A DNA stretch of 64,000 bases from Pomphorhynchus laevis (taxonomy: Eukaryota; Acanthocephala; Palaeacanthocephala; Echinorhynchida; Pomphorhynchidae): assembly GCA_012934845.2 (NCBI GenBank), contig WNNJ02001076.1, forward strand, positions 16,143 to 80,142, given 5' to 3'. The translations under genes and the position numbers were made by a program. Below, one piece after another: positions 11,625 through 20,615 of the stretch (position 1 is the first letter of the stretch; each line of letters starts with the position of its first letter). The notes beneath the pieces are model-generated. The model was not told where the DNA came from. It did no database searches and saw only the letters and a list, made by a program, of their open reading frames with translations.

Positions 11625-12272
11625 TTATTCGCCTTGCCCAGGTTCGCTGTGCCATATTAATCTTGCCTCGTAAAATTTGATGACAACTTGTGGACAGCGA
11701 ATATTAGCTTCTGCCGCAGGAACTAATTCTGCTTCTTCCGAATTACTCCATTTCATAAGAAACATAAGTTTACCTCCAGTGTCAGTTGCACCAATAATCT
11801 GATCTGGATCAAGACCTTTATCAAACCCGTTAATTGATTCGACATTTTTTATTGTCTTGGCTAATACTGCTCTATCAGAAAGTATTGATGAACTGTCATT
11901 GCTGCAATCTTTATCACGTTTTCTACGCCTATTCATACTTGATTTGGAATTTGATACATTTATTGTCGACGATTCAGCCTCATTATTCTTATTCTCTTCT
12001 GTGCGCGTTGTTAGCATCTGATCTTGTTCCTTTTCAAATTGATCAATTAACTCAGGACACTCTAAATTCTCCTTTGGCTCCCATGTATTGTCGGAACTTG
12101 GATATCCTTTCCATTTTAGTAAGTACTCAATTTTTCCTCGACGTATTCGTTTACCAGCAATTCGTTCAACAACGAACTCCTCTTCGCTTAGATTTTTTTC
12201 TTCATCCGAACTTAGTGATTCCAATGCACCACCGGTTTTATTAGCATTACGTTTATCACGACGACCGACCAT
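11625..12272 (-). CDS. HP1/CBX-type heterochromatin protein (chromodomain + chromoshadow)
   Basis: A single uninterrupted frame of 215 residues from the ATG at 12272; the codon 12 bp upstream is TTG, so this Met is the likely start. The chromodomain spans about residues 32-84, with methyl-lysine cage positions F33, W54 and Y57 inside EEFVVERI and YLLKWKGY; the family usually has Tyr at the first position. A basic hinge, NRRRKRDKD, at about 114-122 is a likely nuclear signal and DNA/RNA contact. The chromoshadow domain, about 149-210, runs from [16 protein letters not shown] to YEARLIWHS and should dimerise and bind PxVxL partners through W207. Proteins of this kind bind H3K9-methylated nucleosomes. 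No intron is visible; a retrogene or a single-exon gene are both possible. Confidence 0.93.
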   Translation of the reverse strand: MVGRRDKRNANKTGGALESLSSDEEKNLSEEEFVVERIAGKRIRRGKIEYLLKWKGYPSSDNTWEPKENLECPELIDQFEKEQDQMLTTRTEENKNNEAESSTINVSNSKSSMNRRRKRDKDCSNDSSSILSDRAVLAKTIKNVESINGFDKGLDPDQIIGATDTGGKLMFLMKWSNSEEAELVPAAEANIRCPQVVIKFYEARLIWHSEPGQGE

Positions 12273-13831
12273 ATTTAACGCCAATTTAAATATGATCTAA
12301 AATAAGTTTACAATAAATATGATTCTTCGAAGATGAGTAAATGTGAGTTATTAAGAAAGTTAGGAAATTTTAGAAAAATATAATATTATAATATTAAAAA
12401 TATCTAATATAAAAATAATGGTAAAACATTATGAACTGTAACAAAGAGCCAATTAACCAACCGCATTAAGCTACATTTCAGTAATAGATTTTAATGAAAA
12501 ATAGAAACGTAGGTATTGCATCAGTGGCTGATGAGCTCCATAAATATTGAAATTAGTGATGTTGATTTATAAAATAGTGTTTAAGCAACTTCCAGAATAA
12601 AGCAATCAAAATTTTAATTATGACAAGGATAGTATAATAATATAACAAGGATAATATATCATTAATTGAACAGGTATATCAGCTTAAACATTTTTTATAA
12701 ATAATTAAATATTGTCAATTAGTATTTGTTGTATTAAAAGATACTATAAAACTAATAAAAGGTATTAAAATGCCTTCTTAAAATGTATTGTAAATTTAAA
12801 TTACTTATATTTTCTTATATATTTATAATATAAAAATATATTAAAAATATTGCATTATATATAAAAGGGAAATATTTTCTTCGTTCCAGTAACAATTTCT
12901 AATATAATCTTATATAATTTCGCCAGTAAGAACTTCCTTCCTTGGGGAAGTATATCTGGAATGTTCCTGTACAGGAAATGTGTTTATTCGACGTATCTCA
13001 TTAAATTCAATCTGTACAGTCTCTATAAATGTCTTTGTTAATTCAAAAGTTTATGGGAGCAATGACCACATAAAAAGTTGTCCAACGACATATCCTCCAC
13101 CTCAGAGTGATCAATCTTGGTCCATACAGGGTTCCAACACAAGTCGAGTATTTGGGATTGTTGAATGTTGACATTAAAAAACGTGTTGCCAGAGAGTTTC
13201 GCCAGTAAGATTGTATAAAGGCTGGAATTAGATAGTTTGGTTTAAACAAGCTAATTTTACCCTATCCGCTACAATATTTTTTAACATCCGGATTTTGAGA
13301 CAGTTTAAGAAGTTGATTAAGAAACATGAACAAGTATGTAACTTTGATAATGCTGAAACAACGGAAAAGCAAAATTTCGATGATACGCCAATTATTCTTT
13401 TCACAAATTTCTGCCGAATCACTTAAAAAATTTGAAAACACAATACGCTATATTCTGTAAGTACCCCATCGATTACTCATAAGTAATCGATAGAAACATT
13501 AAAAATTTTGAATTAAAAATCACAAATTACGCTATACTCACAAGTGATTTAAAAGTGTGAGCGCCATTAAATAATAAGGAGCCTAAATTTAAATCTAAAA
13601 CCGTGGAAGAGGCGATCTTTGATGATATGCGATCTAAGTGAACAAAAAATGATCACCTAGAAGTAATAACGATGTCTAAATTTGTCTTGATTATAATAAA
13701 TTCTTACAATAAGACAACGAAAATTGACAACGAAAATCGACAACGAAAATCAACAAAGAAGATCGACAAAGAAGATCGATAACGAATATACACAGTTTGA
13801 ATATACACACTTTGATTGTTTTTATACTATT
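12273..13831. other. AT-rich region upstream of HP1, with a short tandem repeat near its right end
   Basis: No gene is recognised. It should contain the promoter and 5' UTR of the minus-strand HP1 gene, but I see no diagnostic element. At about 13715-13790 a degenerate 12-bp repeat (acaacgaaaatc and variants such as acaaagaagatc) precedes the start of the family D element and may be its 5' UTR. Confidence 0.5.
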
Positions 13832-15408
13832 ATGAAGAATAAGAAGGTTAAATCTACAAGTTATCAAGTACAGTGTGACTCTGATGATTGTCGACACTGA
13901 TCGACTATTAAAATCGCTACTGATTCAAATGATAATTCTAGTTGGTCATTTATGTGTGGATTTTGCGCTTCCCTGCGCATTCAATCACTAGAAGAGGAAA
14001 TAAGTGTTTTAAGAAAAGCAATTCAAAATATAAATCATTGCCAGTGCAACATGAATTCGAAAGATGCATTAACAAATACAATCAATTCACAGACCAGACC
14101 GGCACAAAAACAGTGGCAAAAACGTTTCATCAGCCTTCTTAAATCATGCAAACCGAAATCAGCAATAAATTGTCTGGATCAGCAATGCCTTATTTTAAGT
14201 CCAGTCTACTCACTTCTTGATTAGTTAAATGGACGCACCGTCGGGGATATATTAAAGCATCTGCATCCAGGCGCCGCAATTTGTGTTACAATATAACACA
14301 ATTACTTACAAATATATACAATAACATACAGAAGATACAATCAGTAAACTGTAGTTTATATAAATTATTTAGTGTGAGCTCTTCACAAACTCTTCAGTTC
14401 CGCCACGAGCGGCTTGTGTCCAAGCTCGCCACATCCTCCCCGCCGGCGTCTACCTGGCTTGTCTCCTTTGCCGTATTTGCAGCTGATTCGGTTGGCGCGT
14501 CCAATGCTTGCAACGGAACCCCACATGATTCGCTTTCGACTGATGATAGTCGAGTTAATATACCAGCGATATCATTGTATGGTTCAGTATTGAACATACG
14601 ACGCTTCGGTGTTTCCATTATTGTCTGTGGGGCATCAGCAATAACAGCACTCCTGTTTTATCAAATTCAACTGTGCATTCTAGTGGGTCAATTGTAAATG
14701 TTCACAACAAGAGACTCGAAGTAAGCGATTGCATAATGGATCAGTGTACAACAGGGAATGTGATATTGCAAAATTCCACTAGCAATCATCATATCAATCA
14801 AATATCCAATATTACCCCACAAACTCACTCTACACGGGTATGGAAGAATATCAACGGACATCATTTTCGAAGTTCATCCAGTATTGGTCAACAAAATTTG
14901 CAACTTGATTCCAAACTTGGTGGATCCAACTGTAAAGATCATTCCAGGGATATTAATTCAGTGTCTAAATCGTCAGTGATGGTTGCAAATGTCGGAGAAT
15001 TTTCCGTACATAACACAGGAAACGGCCAGAATAAAGAACCATTAGCACAACCGCTAGATATTAATGCGCTAATGTGTGGCGAAAACCGAGATCGGCGCGT
15101 AATCTTTGCTAATATACCAGAATCTAACTCTTCGGAGCCGCAGCTACGTATTGATCATGACGTGAGTAGAGTTCGGGAAGTATTATCAAAAATATTTACT
15201 TCAGGTGAGGAATCTAAAGCCTCATCTCTTCTAGTGAACTCATTGTTCAGGTTAGGTAGGAAAAATGAAGAACGTCCACGCTTATTGAAAGTGGTATGTA
15301 AATCGTCCGATAATGTTAACGAGATCTTACGCAGAGGGTATAAATTAAAAGGTCAAACTACTAAAATCTTTAAGGATCTCAGCATTCAGGATTGTAAGAT
15401 CCTGAAAG
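13832..15408 (+). pseudogene. Family D ORF1 (PHD-like finger and RNA-binding domain)
   Basis: The N-terminus reads QCDSDDCRH then SWSFMCGFCASL, the cysteine/histidine pattern of the PHD-like finger found in ORF1 of CR1-group LINEs. A coiled-coil-like stretch follows (SLEEEISVLRKAIQN). After the 447-bp insertion the C-terminal domain reads RRVIFANIPESN, SSLLVNSLFRLGRK, RPRLLKVVCKSS and IFKDLSIQDCKIL, which resembles L1/CR1 ORF1 RNA-binding folds. The last part continues after the B1 insertion at 17450 with MRHQAWEELKTR and NFRVARRK. There is an early stop in the finger, so this copy is broken. Confidence 0.8.
14187..14633. mobile_element. Unrecognised 447-bp insertion with 9-bp target duplication
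   Basis: The 9-bp atcagcaat occurs at 14178-14186 and again at 14634-14642, and the ORF1 protein of the host LINE reads smoothly across when the interval is skipped. The insert has a 74-residue minus-strand frame (14618-14394; ETPKRRMFNTEPYNDIAGIL) and, further along that strand, a TATA-like TTATATAAAC. No clear terminal inverted repeats are present. A 9-bp duplication is seen with Mutator-type elements but other sources are possible. I do not recognise the family. Confidence 0.6.
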
Positions 15409-17449
15409 CACCGTCGCTTGCACCGTGCCCCATGGTTTGACATCCAATGTCTACTCTCAAAGCGTCGACTCCGCCATGCTTTTCGAGTCTATCACCGATC
15501 TCTCAGACGCGATTTCCGCTCGATCACTCAGTCTTTCCGTGATTCCTATCTTGCTCTTCGCCGGTCTCATATCAACCTACTACGTACCAAATGCAACTCC
15601 TTCTGGCAGCATAAAATCATCACTTCATTCAACTCTAAGACTCTCTGGCATACTTTTAACTCAATCCTGGCTCGTTCCTCTACGCCGTGCAACATCAATG
15701 CTAATGATTATTCGTCATTTCTCCAGACTAAAGTATCCACGCTGCTCTCTCACACCCCGGTCTCCATCCTATCCCACTCTGCCCCGCCTACTCATCCTTC
15801 CGGAACTCTTTCATCTTCTCCCTTTCTCACCTAGAGAAATATCATCTGTCCTCATGTCCTTGCCCAACAAAACCATCACCCGCCGATCCCCTGCCTACTC
15901 ACATATTAAAATCTATATGCTCATCGATATCCCCATTTCTCACAACCTTGTTTAACTAGTCCATCCGCAGTCGTATCTTCCCTTCACACTGGAAATCCGC
16001 AATCGTTCGTCCCCTCATTAAAAAACAATCGCTCGACCCCTCCCTTCCTTCTAGCTATCGCCCCATTTCGCTACTCCCTACTCTTTCTAAGCTCTTAGAA
16101 CGCCTCATCTTAATACAAATCAACGCTTATCTCTCCTCATCCAATATGTACCCTCCTTTCCAATCCGCTTTCCGCTCTAATCACTCGACAGAAATCGCAT
16201 GCATAAAAGTGTACAACGACTTACTCATTTCTCGAGACAAGGCTCTATATAGTGTTCTCATCTCCCTCGACCTCTCGTCCGCATTCGACATTGTCGACCA
16301 CTCCGTCCTCATTTCTCGCCTTCGTTATGATTACGGCTTTTCTTCCTCCTCCGTAGCATGGTTCGCATCATATCTATCCGACCCTTCCTTTCGCGTCTGT
16401 AATAATTCATCATCCTCCCATCCCATCCCTATTTTTTGCGGAGTCTTACAAGGTTCAGTCCCAGGTCCCCTGCATTTCTCTCTTCTGCTTGGCGATCTAT
16501 CTCCGTTTATCAAACCTTACTCCTTTAAGGTCATGCAATACGCCGATGACATTCTTATCTATGCTCATGCACCCGCACATCGCATACACGATATCGTCAT
16601 TTCTGCCCCTAACTGTCTTTCTTCTATCTACAAACGTCTCTCCAATCTCCATCTCGTTCTAAACCTCGAAAAGTCCAAAATAATGTGGATCCTCCCCCGT
16701 AAACCAAACATATCTCCTCCCATTGTTTCTTTTGCCTCATCGATCATCCCTATAGTCCACAATCTCACTTTCTTAGGCTTCCATTTCGATGATCACCTTT
16801 CCCTTAAACCCTTCGTCCGTGACAAGGTCCGCTCGTCTAACTTAATTCTCCGTGACATCCGCCGTATCCGCCCCCTTATCGACTTCCGTTCTTGTATGTC
16901 TCTTCTTTCATCGCTTCTTTTCCCTAAAATCGATTACTGCCTTAGCCTTTTCGCCAATTCTCCAAAATCCATCATCCTACCCCTACAACGAATAATCAAC
17001 ACCGCCGTTCGAGTGCTCTTTCGTCTCCGTCGCTTCGATCACACATCCACATATTTTGCCCAACTCTCCTGGCCCACCATCCACATCCGCATCAAACTCC
17101 GCCTTCTTCTCGTTACTTTTCGTCTCATCGCTGTCGGCTCCCCATCGTTCATCAACCTTCCTTTCTTAGACGATACTCGCCCCACCTCGCTATCGCTTCG
17201 TTCCTGTCATACCCTCTTACTCCACGTTCCTAATTACTCCAACAACTACGGTCTCCGATCCTTCCTCGTTGCCGCCTCACTCGCCTGGAATCAACTCTCT
17301 CTCGACGTCCGCCGCGCTCCCTCCTTTATCACATTCAAACACCTCCTCCGTTCACACCTTCTCGACACCTGATTCACAGTCTTGTTTTGTTGTGGTCATG
17401 TAAGCGTGCGCTGGCACGCATTTGCCACGTTAAAATAAATCTTTTTTTT
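15409..17449 (+). mobile_element. Family B1 LINE, 5'-truncated, inserted in family D ORF1
   Basis: It begins in the linker after the endonuclease (APWFDIQCLLSKRRLRHAF, read at 15418-15834), changes frame once or twice, then has a 409-codon RT frame at 16146-17372. The 3' hairpin GCGTGC-GCTG-GCACGC is at 17404-17419, followed by catttgccacgtt and a T-run tail at 17442-17449. The flanks are ctgaaag and aagatgcg, suggesting a 3-4 bp target duplication; removing the insert restores the ORF1 reading ILKMRHQAW. Confidence 0.92.
16146..17372 (+). pseudogene. Family B1 reverse transcriptase (longest intact frame)
   Basis: The frame holds, in order, QSAFRSNHSTEIACIKVYND (fingers), VLISLDLSSAFDIVDHSVL (palm, catalytic Asp), GVLQGSVPGPLHFSLLLGDL (normally GVPQGSVLGPLLF, so two family-conserved positions are changed), KVMQYADDILIYAHAP (catalytic YADD), LTFLGFHFDD, SKIDYCLSLFANSPKS-like thumb and a C-terminal WNQLSLDVRRAPSFITFKH. 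This layout matches CR1/L2-group RTs. The protein would copy element RNA at a nicked target. The endonuclease is missing from this copy, so it cannot move alone. Confidence 0.88.
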
Positions 17450-17556
17450 AAGATGCGACATCAAGCTTGGGAAGAGCTAAAGACTAGGAATGCTTCTGAT
17501 GAAAAGGACTTGACAATAAGAAATTTTCGTGTGGCTCGAAGAAAGCCATTTGTACG

Positions 17557-18740
17557 TTGGAATCCAATCGGTCCGTTAATTGCTTAGGTATTGATCCATC
17601 CTCGTTAGATATATTTCCTACTGGACTATCTATAAACTCAAGAACCAGTAAATGTTCAACTCAAATTATTAACGTCGCTTATACAAATATTCGTAGTATA
17701 GTATCGAAGATTGACAAATTTCGGAACAGATTCTTTACATATAAACCTCAAATAATTGCAGTTACCGAAACTTGGATCCGTCACGATATTGCTGATAGTA
17801 TGGTAGCTGTGGATGGGTATTCTATCATCAGGATTGATCGTAAAGTACTCACTACCATCAATTCACAAGTACCATACGTGTCAGTATAACACAAAATCGT
17901 CAGCATCTATACATTGATCGACATAAAGTGCAACACCGCTTCATCGTCGTACTTTACGATCAACCCTGATGATAGAATTTCTATCATCAGGATAGAATTA
18001 TTCTATCATCAGGGTTGATCGTAAAGTACGACGATGAAGCGGTGTTGCACTTTATGTCGATCAATGTATAGATGCTGACGATTTTGTGTTATACTGACAC
18101 GTATGGTACTTGTGAATTGATGGTAGTGAGTCTATCCTATGCAAGAAATAAAGTTACTATTGTACTATGTTATAGATCTCCATGTAGCTTCGTTCTCACT
18201 CAGGAATTCTCAGATAGTTTGACAAAGGCAGCGATGGGTAACCGGTTTCTCTGTTTAGGATACTTCAATATTTCCAGCATCAATATGGATGATCCTCATT
18301 CAGAAATAGCCTCTTCTAGTAAACTAGAGCATGACTTGCGGAATTTTCTATTAGATAACCTACTTCTTGTTCAGCATGTATCAGCACCAACTAGGATTAT
18401 GAATGATCAAAGTTCTTTGTTGGATTTAATTTTACCTAAAACATTAACAGATGTGCATGACATTATGCATAAAGCACCCATAAGAGTTAGTGATCATTGT
18501 GTATTGCTTTATCACTTCTCAGAGATTTCAAATAATATTATTGACGAAGTCGAAACTAAAATCTTCAAACATTGTTGGTATCGTGCAGATCAGTTTAAAA
18601 TTCTTCAAGCAGCATCGACTATGAACTTTGTAGGCGCTAGCGACGATGTTGAAGATTGTTGGAAGGTTTTCCGTTCAGCAATGTGTGAATTAATAAAAAA
18701 TACGTTCCTACCAAGATCGTACATAAAAATAAAAAAGTGA
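17557..18740 (+). pseudogene. Family D ORF2, APE endonuclease domain
   Basis: The domain starts INVAYTNIRSIVSKIDKFRN, then IIAVTETWI (catalytic Glu) and DGYSIIRIDRK at about 17830. After the inverted duplication it continues with VDQCIDADDF, VTIVLCYRSP, FLCLGYFNISSINM (the GDFN motif is changed to GYFN) and VSDHCVLLYHF (SDH motif). Loss of the Asp in GDFN and the frame changes mean it is inactive. The next frame, 18737-19078, is the linker (NVPWFNRELKSELRRKNRLF). Confidence 0.85.
17847..18131. repeat. Inverted duplication inside the family D endonuclease
   Basis: The arms at 17847-17978 and 18001-18131 are complementary over about 131 bp, separated by 22 bp. The right arm is the normal sense sequence of the endonuclease; the left arm is its antisense copy. 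The sense sequence ends at about 17848 and restarts at 18001, so a short piece (ctatcatcaggattgatcg) appears sense, antisense, sense. This pattern points to template switching or fork stalling, not to an insertion of a separate element. Confidence 0.85.
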
Positions 18741-20416
18741 ATGTTCCGTGGTTTAATCGAGAACTTAAATCAGAACTAAGACGAAAAAACCGACTGTTTA
18801 AACTAAGCTGCAAGGACGATACTTATCGACAGGAATACGTCAATTGTCGTAACGTTCTCGAAAAGCTTAAAAAACGCAAAAAATTAAACTACGAAATGAC
18901 AATAGCTGCGAACTTTCATACTACACCAAAACGATTTTGGGCTTACATACGTAGAAATAGGACAATTCCTCCTGCGATTTCGTCTATTCGTATTAATAAT
19001 AACTTTATCACATCGCTTCAAGCTGTAACTGACACGTTTGCGTCGACTTTTCAACTCGTAACTAATAACAGAAACTAACCAGCAATCTCATGTAAGCCAT
19101 TCACAAAGTTATTTTGATGTTACAACCGAGGAGGTTTATAGTTTGTTAAATTCTTTACGACATTCATCACCTGGTCCGGATAGATTACATCCCCAAATAC
19201 TAAGGATATTATCTATTCACCGTTAGCTTACTTGTTTCAACTATCACTAGCTAAGTCAATTCTACCGTTAGATTGGAAAATCGCCACTGTAGTGTCAGTC
19301 TACAAAAAGGAGATCGTCACAATCCTGAAAATTATAGAGCAATAAGCCTTACAAGTGTTGTTTACAAGATGTTAGAGGGCATATTATGTTAGAGGGTGTA
19401 GATTACTATCTGACTCGTTGGATTGAGAACTTCTTGAGTAGTCGACAATTTTGTGTAAGAGTAGGTAATGCTTTTTCATCTAAACGCAGTGTTATACGTG
19501 GTGTACCTCAAGGAACGGTTCTCGGGCCATTATTATTTTGCATTTTTATCAACGAGTTGTTGAGATCGCTTAATGTACCACACTTAGCCTATGCTGACGA
19601 TTTGAAGTTATGGAATGTGATCTCGACTGAACGAGACTGTTTGTCATTGCAGCGTGACCTGGATTTAGTGTATGAATGGAGTCTTACTACAGGAGTATCA
19701 TTAAACCTGGAAAAGTGTAAGAATATGAGATTGGGTCGTGGACGCAAAGGATGTCATACCTACTTCATTGGTGTAAAAGAACTTGAGATAGTTTCGACTC
19801 ATCGTGATCTTGGTATTTTGATCGATTCATCTTTAAAGACACGACATCATTACAACATTCAATTAGGCAAAGCTAGAAAAATGATGCACACTATCAAAAA
19901 TTGCTTTCTGAAAATAAATCCATCGTCGTTCAGGTGCTGTTTAACTCGTTATTGAGACCAATACTTGAGTATTGCTCTCCATCTTGCTTCCCATGTACAC
20001 GGACTGAACTGAATGCTGTCGATGGAGTTCTTCGCCGTATTACCCGTTTATGTCCAGACTGTAAGTATTTACCTTATCGTGAGAGACTTAAAGTGATTGG
20101 CATATTTGACATGAAGGTGAGGTTAATGTTTATCGACTTGGTTGCAACGTGGAAATTATTGCACAAATTTGATGGATATCCTCGAAATATTATGGTGTGT
20201 CGTAATAATAGATCCAGGCGACATCATTCGATGACAATTTTTAAACAGCATACTGGGAAACTATCGCCTGTCACAAGATTGTCAAGACGTGTAGTTAACG
20301 TGTGGAATAGTCTTCCTGAATACGTTGTTGCCTCCACAACGCTGACTTTATTTAAGAAGCGATTGCGAATATGTCTGGAACAGATCGATAATATGGAGAA
20401 GCTATCGTATCCCTGA
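18737..20416 (+). pseudogene. Family D ORF2, linker and reverse transcriptase
   Basis: The linker (18737-19078) is followed by EEVYSLLNSLRHSSSPGPDRLHPQ-type sequence, a broken fingers region to about 19375, then a 189-codon frame at 19386-19955 with FCVRVGNAFSS, IRGVPQGTVLGPLLFCIFIN and LAYADDLKLWNVIS (catalytic YADD), and the thumb at 19901-20416 ending VNVWNSLPEYVVASTTLTLFKKRL. At 19370-19396 the phrase atgttagaggg is repeated with only a few bases between copies. The palm block with the first catalytic Asp is missing there, as expected for a deletion between short repeats. Confidence 0.85.
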
Positions 20417-20615
20417 TTTTCTTAACTCTATCAATTCTACATTTTGTTTAATTTTTATTTTATTTTTTCGTGAGCAGACTGAACAGCCATATAGGCTTTG
20501 TCTTGTATGTTATTTTATTTTTTTTAAGAATAATAACTTTATTGAAAAAGAAAAGTAAATTTTACAGAAATTAGGTTCCCGTCGCGCATTCGCAGACATA
20601 GTGAAGAAGACATAA

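Larger units (their letters stand above)
13832..20513 (+). mobile_element. Family D LINE (CR1 group), near full length, with two insertions
   Basis: ORF1 starts at about 13832 (ATGAAGAATAAGAAG) and ORF2 ends at 20416; the 3' UTR runs to 20513, and its TAA-rich tail appears beyond the family C insertion at 23273-23296. ORF1 is cut by a 447-bp insertion (14187-14633) and by a B1 LINE (15409-17449). The endonuclease carries an inverted duplication (17847-18131). Order of parts: PHD-like finger, ORF1 RNA-binding domain, APE nuclease, linker, RT. Several frame changes and one RT deletion make it non-functional. Confidence 0.88.

Noticed and set aside
12520-12560. ctgatgag preceded by a possible pairing partner, as in a hammerhead core
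   Set aside because: No stem II, no GAAA at the right distance and no cleavage triplet with a matching stem III; a chance core match.
16331-16513. Minus-strand frame overlapping the B1 RT
   Set aside because: Shadow of the RT reading frame on the other strand.
17847-18131. Possible foldback DNA transposon
   Set aside because: Both arms are endonuclease sequence of the surrounding LINE and there is no target duplication; an inverted duplication explains it.
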